NCBI RefSeq assembly: GCF_030825785.1 | Contig: NZ_JAPJPG010000002.1 | Span: 1 to 64,000, forward strand | Origin: Anaerococcus sp. | Lineage (GTDB): Bacteria; Bacillota; Clostridia; Tissierellales; Peptoniphilaceae | Reading direction: 5' to 3' | Length of the DNA stretch: 64,000 nt | Shown: one piece after another, positions 55,648 to 64,000 of the stretch | Position numbering within the stretch: the first letter of the stretch is position 1 | How the letters are laid out: each line of letters begins with the position of its first letter | Notes under the pieces: generated by a model | What the model was told of the DNA's origin: nothing | Database searches by the model: none | What the model saw: only the letters and a program-made list of their open reading frames with translations | Position numbers and translations under genes: made by a program

Positions 55648-56637
55648 ATGCTTGGTTTTTCTTTATATTTTGATAGGGACTTTGATTTAGAAAATGAAAT
55701 AAGTAAGTATGAGGGCTTTGATATTTTATTTACTTCGATTCATTATCCAGATGAAGATAATACTTTCGAAAAGTTCTTGGACCTTTGCGATAAATCCATT
55801 GACAAAGACTTTAGGATTTGCGTCGATCTAAATAAGAATGTCCTTAGTAGGAATTCAAAACTTATGGATATGGACCTTATACTAAGGCTTGATTATGGTT
55901 TTACCACCAAAGAGATAGCTGAACTAAGTAAGAACAATAGAATTTCAATAAATGCTTCTACAATTGATAGGGAATATTTAGATGAAATTTTAGCTTTCGG
56001 AGCGAATACGGATAATATCCTAGCCATTCACAACTACTATCCTCTTGAATTTACAGGTCTGGGAGGAGATTATCTTAAGAAGAGAAATAATCTATTTAAA
56101 TCACTAGGAATAGAGGCTATAGCCTTTGTACCTGGTAGTGAGAACTTGCGTGGTCCAATTTATAGGAGCCTACCAACCCTTGAAAGTCAGAGACTTAAAT
56201 GTCCTTACCTAAGTTTTGTAGAACTTAATAGAAAATACGGGATGGATTCTATAATAATAGCCGAAGGAGTTGATGATAGAAATATTTCCTACATTAGAGA
56301 TTTTCACAAAGATAAAAAGATAAGTCTTAAAGTTAAGATGAATGATGAATTTAACTATATAAAAGGCTTTAAACAAAGGATGGATCTTAGCGAATATATC
56401 CTAAGAAATGAGAGAGAGTATAGGAAGGTGGAAGCGGCTTCTTCCTTCTATGCTAAAAGAGGAGATATACTAATCCTAAACGAGAAGGCCGGAAGATACA
56501 GCGGAGAGATTGAAATTTGCAAGAGAGATTTAGGTCCTGTAGAAGAGAGAAATCTTATCGGCGAAGTGGATGCTAAACACATTGAATTAATTGATTATAT
56601 AAAAGGAGGTGATGAGATTGTCTTTAACAGAAGATAG
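55648..56637 (+). CDS. mupG: DUF871/MupG 6-phospho-N-acetylmuramidase, paralogue 2
   Basis: 329 residues. It keeps the family barrel motifs (ICVDLNKNVLSRN, AIHNYYPLEFTGLGGDYL, SLPTLESQRL) and the C-terminal domain with FYAKRGDILILNEKAGRYSGE. In Staphylococcus aureus MupG cuts MurNAc-6-phosphate-GlcNAc made by MurP, and its position before murQ and murP here matches that. About 60 residues shorter than the copy at 14081. Two bases after the serine hydrolase; its last 20 bases overlap murQ. Confidence 0.88.
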   Translation: MLGFSLYFDRDFDLENEISKYEGFDILFTSIHYPDEDNTFEKFLDLCDKSIDKDFRICVDLNKNVLSRNSKLMDMDLILRLDYGFTTKEIAELSKNNRISINASTIDREYLDEILAFGANTDNILAIHNYYPLEFTGLGGDYLKKRNNLFKSLGIEAIAFVPGSENLRGPIYRSLPTLESQRLKCPYLSFVELNRKYGMDSIIIAEGVDDRNISYIRDFHKDKKISLKVKMNDEFNYIKGFKQRMDLSEYILRNEREYRKVEAASSFYAKRGDILILNEKAGRYSGEIEICKRDLGPVEERNLIGEVDAKHIELIDYIKGGDEIVFNRR

Positions 56638-57493
56638 AAATCCCCAAAGCGCAAACTTAGACCTGAAAAGTGTTAGAGAGATATTGGAGATTATTAATAA
56701 AGAAGATAGGACGATTGCAGGAAGTGTTGGGCAATCCTTGGAGGATATTGAAAAGCTTACAGAAGAAGTAGTAAAGACTTTAAGAAATGGTGGTAGACTA
56801 TTTTATCTAGGAGCAGGAACTAGCGGAAGGCTTGGAGTTCTCGATGCATCTGAGACTGTCCCAACCTTTTCTGTAGATCCAAAGCTTGTAACAGGTCTTA
56901 TTGCAGGAGGAGACTATGCCCTCCGTCATCCTATAGAAAACGCTGAGGATAGCTTAAATTCAGGAGAAGAAGATTTGATTAAGGAAAATCTTACGTCCAA
57001 GGACTTTGTTATAGGAATTGCCGCTAGCGGTAGAACCCCTTACTGTATAGGAGCTGTTGAGTATGCCCAAAAAATCGGTGCCAAGACTGGATCTATCGCT
57101 TGTAACAAAAATGCCCTCATTTCTAATCACGTGGATTATCCAATAGAAATAGAAACTGGAGCGGAAGTTCTTACAGGTTCGACTAGGATGAAGGCAGGAA
57201 CTGCAACTAAAATGGTTCTCAATATGATATCGACTACAGCCATGGTTAAGATTGGCAAGGTCTATGATAATCTTATGGTTGACTTAAGGCCGACTAATGA
57301 GAAGCTTATAGATAGGGCGAGAAAGATTATAGTTGAAGTAACAGGAATTTCCTACGAAAGGGCAGGAGAAATATTAGAAGAAGCTAATAGAGAAGTAAAA
57401 CCTGCAATAATAATGGCAAACAAGAACATAAGTTATGAGAAAGCCCTAGAGATATTAAAAATGAATCAAGGCTTTATAAGAGAGGATTTGTGA
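56618..57493 (+). CDS. murQ: N-acetylmuramic acid 6-phosphate etherase MurQ
   Basis: 291 residues. The start is TTG 56618, chosen because AAAAGGAGG ends at 56609, an ideal 8-base spacing; GTG 56609 overlaps that site and ATG 56612 is too close. The protein then begins SLTEDRNPQSANLD, the MurQ pattern. SIS domain with GAGTSGRLGVLDASE (substrate loop) and a second motif TGSTRMKAGTATKM. It splits the lactyl ether of MurNAc-6-phosphate to give GlcNAc-6-phosphate. Confidence 0.95.
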   Translation: MSLTEDRNPQSANLDLKSVREILEIINKEDRTIAGSVGQSLEDIEKLTEEVVKTLRNGGRLFYLGAGTSGRLGVLDASETVPTFSVDPKLVTGLIAGGDYALRHPIENAEDSLNSGEEDLIKENLTSKDFVIGIAASGRTPYCIGAVEYAQKIGAKTGSIACNKNALISNHVDYPIEIETGAEVLTGSTRMKAGTATKMVLNMISTTAMVKIGKVYDNLMVDLRPTNEKLIDRARKIIVEVTGISYERAGEILEEANREVKPAIIMANKNISYEKALEILKMNQGFIREDL

Positions 57494-57494
57494 T

Positions 57495-58934
57495 ATGACA
57501 AACAATGAATTAGCCAAATTATTGATAGAAGATTTTGGTGGATCAGGAAACTTAAGAGAAGTCATCAATTGTATGACTAGAGTTAGGGTAAAAGTAAATA
57601 ACCCCGACCTAATTTCTTATGAAAAAATCAAATCAAGAGAGGGAGTTCTTGGCCTTGTAGAAGGAGAGCAAGTCCAAGTGATCCTAGGACCAGGCAAGAG
57701 CGAGAAGGTAGCACGAGCTATGGCAAGTCTATCAGATAGTCACTTTAGCGAGGAAACTGATAAGGAGAAACTTCAAAGGCAAACTCAAGAAAATAAAGAA
57801 AGCTATAAAGCTAAGCAAAAACAAAGCGGATTCAAGAATTTTACATCAAGTATTGCTTCAGTCTTTGTTCCACTAATTCCGGCCTTCGTTGGGGCAGGAC
57901 TTATAGGTGGTGTCGCCTCAGTCTTACAAAATATGGTAACAGCAGGTAGTTTAAATCAAGAATCTGTGGCAACTTTAATTCAAGTTCTAAATATTATGAA
58001 AAACGGCCTTTACGCTTACCTAAATATCTTTATAGGTATCAATGCGGCGAGAGTCTTTAAGGCAAATCAAGGTTTAGGTGGAGTAGTTGGAGGAATGGTC
58101 TATCTTACTGGAATGAATCCAGATATGCCAATAAATAATATTTTCCTAGGAACACCACTTGCTGCAGGTCAAGGAGGAGTAATTGGTGTATTAGTTTCAG
58201 TATGGATTTTATCCAAGATTGAAAATGCCCTCAATAAGGCTGTGCCAGATTCTTTGGATATTATAATTGTTCCAGCGATCTCACTAATCATTGTAGGATT
58301 ACTTCATATGTTTATCATTATGCCACTAGCAGGACTTATCTCTAATGGGCTAATTGGATTTATCGATGGAGTTATCAATATAGGTGGACCAATATCTGGA
58401 TTTATCCTAGGGGCCTTATTCCTTCCAATGGTAATGCTAGGCCTTCATCAAATACTAACACCAATCCATGTGGCTATGATTGAGTCACAAGGAGCAACCT
58501 ATCTTCTTCCAATTCTTGCTATGGCAGGGGCTGGTCAAGTTGGAGCAGCTCTTGCGATTTTGGTAAAGTGTAAGAATAATAAGCAAATTCAAACCATAGC
58601 CAAGGGTGGACTTCCAGTTGGAATTCTTGGAATTGGAGAACCATTAATCTACGCCCTAACCCTACCAATGGGTAAGGCCTTCATCACAGCTTGTATTGGT
58701 GGTGGAGTTGGCGGTGCTGTAATTGGTCTAATAGGATCTATCGGAGCTACAGCCATAGGACCTTCAGGAATTGCCCTAATTCCGCTTATTTACAACAATA
58801 GATGGCTAGGATATCTTGCTGGACTTATTGCAGGATATGTGGGAGGTTTTGTAGCGACTTACTTCTTTGGTATTGATGAAAAATATATAAACGGAGCAAG
58901 TCTCGATAATTCTAACAAGTTTGAATTTAAATAA
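57495..58934 (+). CDS. murP: PTS EIIBC for N-acetylmuramic acid, MurP-like
   Basis: 479 residues. EIIB (1-90) carries Cys26 in INCMTRVRV; residues about 110-470 form the IIC membrane domain of the glucose/sucrose superfamily, with GLHQILTPIHVAMIESQG and GIGEPLIYALTLPMG. No IIA domain is fused, so it must borrow one. In this context it should take up MurNAc or MurNAc-GlcNAc and phosphorylate it. One base after murQ; a terminator follows. Confidence 0.9.
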   Translation: MTNNELAKLLIEDFGGSGNLREVINCMTRVRVKVNNPDLISYEKIKSREGVLGLVEGEQVQVILGPGKSEKVARAMASLSDSHFSEETDKEKLQRQTQENKESYKAKQKQSGFKNFTSSIASVFVPLIPAFVGAGLIGGVASVLQNMVTAGSLNQESVATLIQVLNIMKNGLYAYLNIFIGINAARVFKANQGLGGVVGGMVYLTGMNPDMPINNIFLGTPLAAGQGGVIGVLVSVWILSKIENALNKAVPDSLDIIIVPAISLIIVGLLHMFIIMPLAGLISNGLIGFIDGVINIGGPISGFILGALFLPMVMLGLHQILTPIHVAMIESQGATYLLPILAMAGAGQVGAALAILVKCKNNKQIQTIAKGGLPVGILGIGEPLIYALTLPMGKAFITACIGGGVGGAVIGLIGSIGATAIGPSGIALIPLIYNNRWLGYLAGLIAGYVGGFVATYFFGIDEKYINGASLDNSNKFEFK

Positions 58935-58947
58935 GAAGTTTACTAAA

Positions 58948-58978
58948 CCACGGAGGGCTTTCCTTGCCGTGGTTTTTT
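58948..58978 (+). terminator. terminator of the MurNAc operon
   Basis: CCACGG/CCGTGG stem with a 13-base loop and six T. Confidence 0.83.
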
Positions 58979-59003
58979 ACTGGATAAGTGTAGGCTCTTC
59001 ATA

Positions 59004-59031
59004 TTGATAATTAACTATTAAAAGATATAGT
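59004..59031 (+). promoter_or_regulatory. probable promoter of the PAS-phosphatase gene
   Basis: TTGATA and TATAGT lie 16 bases apart, with the start codon 29 bases further on. Confidence 0.45.
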
Positions 59032-59059
59032 TATTATAACAAGCTTAAGGTAGGAAGAG

Positions 59060-60151
59060 ATGGCAAATACAAGTAACTTTACTGAAGATAAAAATTTTTT
59101 CATATTGAATTCTATGGATGATTGGGTTAGGATTGTCGATACAAACGGCGAGACTATCTTTATTAATGATGTCTTTAAAGAAGCTTGTGATATGTCATCT
59201 GAGCTAAAAAACTATGTAGATGAGTCTACTTCTTTTCTTCTAGGAGATAGGAATGAAGCTGTAAGAAACACTACCATGATCGAAGAAAAGCTTATAGATG
59301 AGAGATACTTCTCCATCAAGTCTTCCCCAATCTACAATGGAGATGAGTTTTTGGGGATTGTGGAAGTATATAGAGACATCACCCGTGAAAGCCTTATGAA
59401 AATTGAGCTTTTTAATAATAATAGAAACATGCTTGATGATGTAAGATTTGTAAAGAAGATTCAATCGAACATCCTTCCTAAGGATAAGACTTATGGCAAG
59501 CTTAATTTAAAGAGTAAGTATATACCAAGTGATGAGCTTTCTGGAGATTTCTTTGACCTGATCAAGATCAAGGAAGGAAAGTATGCTCTATATATAGCAG
59601 ATATTATGGGACATGGTGTCAAGGCTTCGATAATGACTATGTTTATCAAGGTCACTATGAATGCAATACTTGACAAGCACCCTGACTATTCCTCATCAGA
59701 GATTTTATTTAAATTAAGGGAGAAGTTCGCAAAACTAGGCATGGAGTCAAGTCAATATTTTACAGCTTGGCTTGGAATATTTGATGTGAGAAAAGATTCC
59801 CTAACATTTTCCAATGCTGGTCACAACTGTCCTCCCCTTTGGTATTCCAAAAGGAATGAAGAGGTAACTTATCTCTTGGCAAGCGGTAGGATGATATCAA
59901 ATATTATCGAGCCAGACAATTATGATGAAAAGACTGTAGAATTAGAAAATGGAGATAGGCTCCTTCTCTTTTCCGACGGGGCCATAGAGACGAAGGATGA
60001 GAAAAGATGTGAGTATGGACTTGAGAGACTAAGAGAAAACTTCGCAACCTACCACGACCTAGAAGAAAGCTACAGGGATATCAAAAACTTTACCTGGGGT
60101 AAGCAGGAAGATGACCTAAGTCTTGTCCAAATCGAATATAAGGAGAAATAA
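59060..60151 (+). CDS. PAS-domain PP2C (SpoIIE-type) serine phosphatase
   Basis: 363 residues. A PAS-like domain ([20 protein letters not shown]) covers about 15-120; a SpoIIE-type phosphatase follows with [44 protein letters not shown] and [13 protein letters not shown], holding the metal-binding aspartates. Such proteins dephosphorylate anti-sigma antagonists or stress regulators, driven by a small-molecule signal. No sigma or antagonist gene is near. The stop overlaps the deoC start by one base. Confidence 0.85.
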   Translation: MANTSNFTEDKNFFILNSMDDWVRIVDTNGETIFINDVFKEACDMSSELKNYVDESTSFLLGDRNEAVRNTTMIEEKLIDERYFSIKSSPIYNGDEFLGIVEVYRDITRESLMKIELFNNNRNMLDDVRFVKKIQSNILPKDKTYGKLNLKSKYIPSDELSGDFFDLIKIKEGKYALYIADIMGHGVKASIMTMFIKVTMNAILDKHPDYSSSEILFKLREKFAKLGMESSQYFTAWLGIFDVRKDSLTFSNAGHNCPPLWYSKRNEEVTYLLASGRMISNIIEPDNYDEKTVELENGDRLLLFSDGAIETKDEKRCEYGLERLRENFATYHDLEESYRDIKNFTWGKQEDDLSLVQIEYKEK

Positions 60152-60789
60152 TGAAAAAACTAAATTCATATATAGACCACACTAATTTAAAGCCAGAGGC
60201 ACAAATTGACGAGATAAAGACCCTTGTCGATGAAGCTGTTGCAAATGATTTCTATAGCGTATGTGTAAATTCTACTTACGTAAAAGACATCAAAGCTTAC
60301 AACGAAGACGTACGAATAGCTGCAGTAGTTGGCTTTCCACTAGGAGCTATGGTTACAAGGGCCAAGACCTATGAGGCAAAATGCGCCGTAGAAGATGGAG
60401 CAAGCGAGATCGACATGGTTATTCCAATCGGAAGACTCAAGGATAAGGATTACGCCTATGTCCTAGAAGATATAAGAGCTTGCAAAGAAGCTATAGGGGG
60501 AAAGATACTTAAGGTAATTATTGAAACTTGCCTATTAACTGACGAAGAAAAAGTTAAGGCCTGTGAGCTAGCTAAAGAAGCTGGAGCAGATTTTGTAAAG
60601 ACTTCTACAGGTTTTTCTACTGGAGGAGCCTTAGCCTCTGACGTAAGTCTTATGAAAAAAACAGTTGGAGATAGGTTAGAAGTTAAGGCAAGCGGCGGCA
60701 TCCATACTAAAAAAGAAGCGATGGAGATGATCGAAGCTGGCGCTAGTAGGATTGGTGCGAGCAAGTCAATAGATATTTGTAAGGAGTAA
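60151..60789 (+). CDS. deoC: deoxyribose-phosphate aldolase
   Basis: 212 residues. [12 protein letters not shown] opens it; [23 protein letters not shown] with the Schiff-base Lys, and [13 protein letters not shown] complete the DeoC site. It cleaves deoxyribose-5-phosphate to glyceraldehyde-3-phosphate and acetaldehyde in nucleoside breakdown. AAGGAGA lies before the ATG. Two bases before the alpha-amylase gene. Confidence 0.95.
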   Translation: MKKLNSYIDHTNLKPEAQIDEIKTLVDEAVANDFYSVCVNSTYVKDIKAYNEDVRIAAVVGFPLGAMVTRAKTYEAKCAVEDGASEIDMVIPIGRLKDKDYAYVLEDIRACKEAIGGKILKVIIETCLLTDEEKVKACELAKEAGADFVKTSTGFSTGGALASDVSLMKKTVGDRLEVKASGGIHTKKEAMEMIEAGASRIGASKSIDICKE

Positions 60790-60791
60790 GT

Positions 60792-62243
60792 ATGGCCAAT
60801 GAAGTCATGATGCAGTCTTTCGAATGGGATACGGACGGATCGGGAGACTTTTATAAAAAACTAAAAAAAGATGCCAAAACATTGAAGGAAAATGGTATAG
60901 ATGGCTTGTGGCTTCCACCAATGACTAAGGGTGGAAGTGATATGGATGTAGGCTACGGGGTCTATGACCTTTGGGATCTAGGTGAGTTTGACCAAAAGGG
61001 AACTATTAGGACCAAATACGGAACAAAGGAAGAGCTTCTAGATGCTATCGATTCCTTAAAGAAAGCTGGAATCAAATGCTATGCTGATGTCGTCCTAAAC
61101 CATAAGGGAAATGCTGACTTTAAAGAAGAATTTAAGGCAGTTATGGTCGATCAAAACAATAGAGAGCAAGACGTATCAGGAGAGATGGACATAGAAGCCT
61201 GGACCGGTTTTGACTTTAAGGGAAGGGCTGGTAAGTATTCTGATATGGTTTGGCATTATTATCATTTCTCAGGTGTGGACTATGACGTAAAAAGTGATAC
61301 TTCGGCTATATTTAGAATCCTAGGAGATGGAAAATATTGGGACGAAGATGTATCAGGAGAGAAGGGCAACTTCGATTATCTTATGAATTGTGATATCGAC
61401 CACGACCACCCAGAAGTAAGGGAAGAGATTTTCAAATGGGTCGACTGGTTCATCGACGAGACCAAGGTCGATGGCTTCAGATACGACGCCCTAAAGCATA
61501 TCTCGTCTAACTTCATCCACGACCTATCAGACCATATAATAAATGAAAAGGGCGAGGAGAACTTCTATCTCTTTGGAGAATTCTGGCAACATAACAAGGA
61601 AGAAATCGCCAAATACCTCGAAACTACAGACTATAACATAGACTTATTCGATGTTCCCCTACATTTTCATATGCAAGAGGCAAGCAAGTCCATGGGTAAC
61701 TACGACATGAGAAAAATCTTCGATAATACAATCGTGGCAGACTTCCCTGCCCAAGCGGTGACCTTTGTAGATAACCACGACAGCCAACCAGGCCAGTCGC
61801 TTGATTCTTGGGTTGAAGATTGGTTTAAGGAGATTGCCTATGCCATGATCCTATTCAGAAAAGACGGCTATCCATGTATCTTCGCAGGAGACTATTATGG
61901 ACTAATAGGAGAGGTAAAGACCGAGGCCAAATACGATCTAATAAATAATATGCTCAAGGTCAGGAAAAATTATAACTACGGCGAGGAAGACAATTACTTC
62001 GACGACCCTTCAGTAATAGGCTGGGTCAGAAGAGGAGATGAAGACCATAAGCCACTTGCTGTTCTAATTTCGATCAAAGACATGGCTGAAAAGCAAATGT
62101 TTGTGGGAGAGAGCGAGGCGGGAGCGACTTATGTGGACCTTTCTGGCAAAAACGAGGATATCACAATTGATGAAAATGGAAATGGAGTATTCACTGTAGG
62201 TCCTGGGGCTGTAACCTACTGGGCCAACAAGGAAAGCTTATGA
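60792..62243 (+). CDS. intracellular alpha-amylase, GH13
   Basis: 483 residues, no signal peptide, so it acts in the cytoplasm on stored or imported alpha-glucans. GH13 regions: ADVVLNHKGN, nucleophile Asp232 in GFRYDALKH, acid Glu263 in FGEFWQ and Asp330 in VDNHDSQP. The start ANEVMMQSFEWDTDGSGDFY is that of the GH13_5 amylases. A calcium or beta-sheet domain follows to the end. The last ATGA overlaps rnhA. Confidence 0.92.
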   Translation: MANEVMMQSFEWDTDGSGDFYKKLKKDAKTLKENGIDGLWLPPMTKGGSDMDVGYGVYDLWDLGEFDQKGTIRTKYGTKEELLDAIDSLKKAGIKCYADVVLNHKGNADFKEEFKAVMVDQNNREQDVSGEMDIEAWTGFDFKGRAGKYSDMVWHYYHFSGVDYDVKSDTSAIFRILGDGKYWDEDVSGEKGNFDYLMNCDIDHDHPEVREEIFKWVDWFIDETKVDGFRYDALKHISSNFIHDLSDHIINEKGEENFYLFGEFWQHNKEEIAKYLETTDYNIDLFDVPLHFHMQEASKSMGNYDMRKIFDNTIVADFPAQAVTFVDNHDSQPGQSLDSWVEDWFKEIAYAMILFRKDGYPCIFAGDYYGLIGEVKTEAKYDLINNMLKVRKNYNYGEEDNYFDDPSVIGWVRRGDEDHKPLAVLISIKDMAEKQMFVGESEAGATYVDLSGKNEDITIDENGNGVFTVGPGAVTYWANKESL

Positions 62244-62824
62244 AATATTACGCAGTAAAAAGAGGAAGGAATCCTGGGATATATACATCCTGGGATTCTT
62301 GTCTTAAGGAAGTAAAGGGATTTTCCAATGCTAGCTACAAGTCCTTTAAGAAAAAGGAAGATGCTATAGCTTTTATGGAAGATAAACAAGAGACGATTGA
62401 AGTAGACGATGAAACAATAATAGCCTATGTGGATGGATCTTATAATCTAAAGGAGAAGATCTACGGGGCAGGTGTTGTCTACATAAGTAAGGACGGAGAA
62501 GAAGAGCTCTACGAATCCTACACAGATGACTTCTACAAGCATAGAAATGTAGCAGGAGAGGTTAGGGCAAGTGAGCTTGCTATAAAAAAGGCCCTAGAAG
62601 AGAAAAGAAAAAAAATAATAATCTATCACGACTACCAGGGGATTTCCTCCTGGGCCAATGACGAATGGAAGGCCAATAACGCGCTTACTATTTCCTACAA
62701 GAACTTTGTAAAAGAAGCGAGAAAGAGTCTAAAGATAGGCTTTGTCAAGGTCAAGGGTCACTCTAATGATAAGTACAATGACTGGGCAGATAGGCTCGCT
62801 AAAAAGGGTGCCCTAGTTGAATAA
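62240..62824 (+). CDS. rnhA: ribonuclease H1 with viroplasmin-like domain
   Basis: 194 residues. An N-terminal caulimovirus-type RNA-binding domain (YYAVKRGRNPGIYTSWDSC) is followed by RNase H with catalytic Asp in IAYVDGSY, Glu in GEVRASELA, Asp in IIIYHDYQGI and Asp/His in VKGHSNDKYNDWADRLA. It cuts RNA in RNA-DNA hybrids. Shares four bases with the amylase gene, so translation is coupled. Confidence 0.93.
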   Translation: MKYYAVKRGRNPGIYTSWDSCLKEVKGFSNASYKSFKKKEDAIAFMEDKQETIEVDDETIIAYVDGSYNLKEKIYGAGVVYISKDGEEELYESYTDDFYKHRNVAGEVRASELAIKKALEEKRKKIIIYHDYQGISSWANDEWKANNALTISYKNFVKEARKSLKIGFVKVKGHSNDKYNDWADRLAKKGALVE

Positions 62825-62849
62825 GGGTAAATAAAAAGTAAAATAAATT

Positions 62850-62930
62850 TAGGGAAATGAAGTTCTTCCCTATAAAATAAACGCTATAAGCTGATGACTT
62901 CTACTTAAGAGTAGGGCCATCAGCTTTTTT
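62850..62930 (+). promoter_or_regulatory. fluoride riboswitch (crcB motif) with terminator
   Basis: P1 TAGGGAA/TTCCCTA (62850-62872) encloses ATGAAGTTC; the family segment ATAAACGCT follows as AAATAAACGCT, then GCTGATGACTTCTAC (62890-62904). GAAGT in the P1 loop (62859-62863) can pair with ACTTC (62897-62901), the crcB pseudoknot, with bases changed on both sides relative to the usual GGAGU/ACUCC. The terminator AAGCTGATG/CATCAGCTT plus T-run (62888-62930) shares its 5' arm with the aptamer, so fluoride binding should permit expression. The identification is by my alignment to the known motif. Confidence 0.85.
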
Positions 62931-62940
62931 AGGAGGAAAA

Positions 62941-64000
62941 ATGTTAACAAATATCGGAATTATAATAATAGCGGGTCTTATCGGATCTAAGATTTTTTCT
63001 AAAATTAAACTTGCTCCCATCTTGGGTATGCTTATAGGAGGAATTATAATAAGCCCCAATCTCTTGGGACTAGTGAGTGGAGATATAGGAGCTCTTTCCA
63101 AGGACTTAAGGCAAATTGCCCTAGTTGTAATCTTATCAAGAGCAGGTCTTAGCTTATCTTTTGATAGATTAAAAGAAGTCGGCCTTCCTGCAATCCTAAT
63201 GACCTTCCTTCCAGCAAGCTTTGAGATGGCTGCTATAACATTTCTTGCAAATAAAATCTTTAACCTTCCCTATATCGACAGTGCAATCCTTGGAGCTGTC
63301 CTTGCGGCAGTATCTCCTGCCATAGTAGTGCCAAGGATGATAAGGCTTATAGAAGAAGGCTACGGAGAAAATAAGAAAATCCCCGAGATAATCCTTGCAG
63401 GCTCTTCCATAGATGACGTCTACACTATAGTGTTTTTTACAGTTTTTCTTAATCTAAAACTGGGAGGTCAAGCTTCTATAGGAAGTTTTCTAAATATTCC
63501 TATATCAATTATTACAGGAATTCTTTTTGGAATCATACTAGGATATATCCTTGATATAATTTATGCAAAGATAAATTTGGGCAAAATTTATAAGGTGATA
63601 GTCCTTATGGGCCTATCATTTTTTATCTTAGAAATAGAGAACTTAAGCAAGGGCTATATAGCCTTCTCTGCCCTTGTGGCTATTATTTCTATGACTATGA
63701 CGATTAAAAAGCTCGACCAAGACCTTGCAGATGAGCTTTTGGATGTTTATGGAAGCCTTTGGGAGCTTTTTGAGATCTTCCTCTTTGTCCTAGTGGGAAT
63801 TACCGTAGACCTTTCTATAATAGGAGAAGAAATTCTCCCAGCCCTTCTATTAATCACAGGAGGACTAATATTTAGGATGCTTGGAGTCTACTTGGCTCTT
63901 CTTCCTTCAAATCTTGAAAAACGTGAGAAGATATTTTCAGGTTTCGCCTACCTACCAAAGGCCACAGTCCAAGCAGCCATAGGACCGGTCGCCCTAGGAT
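62941..64000 (+). CDS. cation:proton antiporter (CPA family), cut by the window end
   Basis: At least 353 residues in an open frame that runs off the right edge. About ten hydrophobic helices; KIKLAPILGMLIGGIIISP, AVLAAVSPAIVVPRMI and LAGSSIDDVYTIVFF, with paired aspartates in the ion site, and VLVGITVDLSI are features of PF00999 antiporters. AGGAGG lies six bases before the ATG. Placed behind the fluoride riboswitch it is probably a fluoride-stress transporter; whether it moves fluoride or only balances ions or protons is open. Confidence 0.85.
   Translation, partial: MLTNIGIIIIAGLIGSKIFSKIKLAPILGMLIGGIIISPNLLGLVSGDIGALSKDLRQIALVVILSRAGLSLSFDRLKEVGLPAILMTFLPASFEMAAITFLANKIFNLPYIDSAILGAVLAAVSPAIVVPRMIRLIEEGYGENKKIPEIILAGSSIDDVYTIVFFTVFLNLKLGGQASIGSFLNIPISIITGILFGIILGYILDIIYAKINLGKIYKVIVLMGLSFFILEIENLSKGYIAFSALVAIISMTMTIKKLDQDLADELLDVYGSLWELFEIFLFVLVGITVDLSIIGEEILPALLLITGGLIFRMLGVYLALLPSNLEKREKIFSGFAYLPKATVQAAIGPVALG

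Noticed and set aside
56609..56617. GTG and ATG starts for murQ
   Set aside because: GTG 56609 overlaps the ribosome site and ATG 56612 is only two bases past it; TTG 56618 has ideal spacing.

Overview
The window is AT-rich, tightly packed DNA from a Gram-positive bacterium. Evidence for this is strong AGGAGG ribosome sites, T-box control, Lac-type and MurNAc PTS systems, sortase-anchored surface proteins, zinc-type S14 and a long S10-spc-alpha ribosomal cluster. Low GC, PTS sugar use and a giant SpaA-repeat adhesin suggest an anaerobic coccus of the Peptoniphilaceae (Anaerococcus or a relative). That placement is inferred from gene content, not from a search.

Layout. 1-8.2 kb: the end of a GPH sugar symporter, a GH3 glycosidase with a KdgT-family permease, a leucine T-box with brnQ, then on the minus strand a Cof-type HAD phosphatase and a PPi-type phosphofructokinase. 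8.2-17.8 kb: a LicR-like activator followed by a Lac-family PTS (IIA, IIB, an unknown membrane protein, IIC), a 6-phospho-beta-glucosidase and a MupG-family protein, then a histidine phosphatase, an MFS transporter and a Crp/Fnr regulator. 18.1-32.2 kb: one 14.1-kb gene for a 4703-residue wall-anchored protein with about ten SpaA-type domains, four InlB-like repeats and duplicated long modules. 32.3-37.5 kb: an NhaC antiporter, a small CmpB-like membrane protein and a two-domain PPK2, separated by long gene-free stretches filled with a decaying dispersed inverted repeat.

37.5-52.0 kb: an unbroken ribosomal cluster from rpsJ to rplQ with secY, adk, infA, rpmJ and rpoA; map is absent between adk and infA. 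52.1-58.9 kb: a HAD phosphatase, then a MurNAc-recycling operon (RpiR regulator, wall-anchored AmiE-like serine hydrolase, MupG, MurQ, MurP) behind a promoter surrounded by palindromes. 59.0-62.8 kb: a PAS-PP2C phosphatase, deoC, an intracellular alpha-amylase and RNase H1, close-packed or overlapping. At the right edge a cation:proton antiporter gene begins behind what I read as a fluoride riboswitch.

How it works together. The window combines beta-glycoside uptake (GH3, Lac PTS, GH1), salvage of peptidoglycan amino sugars (AmiE, MurP, MupG, MurQ) and surface attachment (giant adhesin). Two DUF871/MupG paralogues in two different PTS operons are a notable link between the sugar modules. The two anchored proteins end in different sorting motifs (LPMTSG and NPKTG), and no sortase gene lies in the window.
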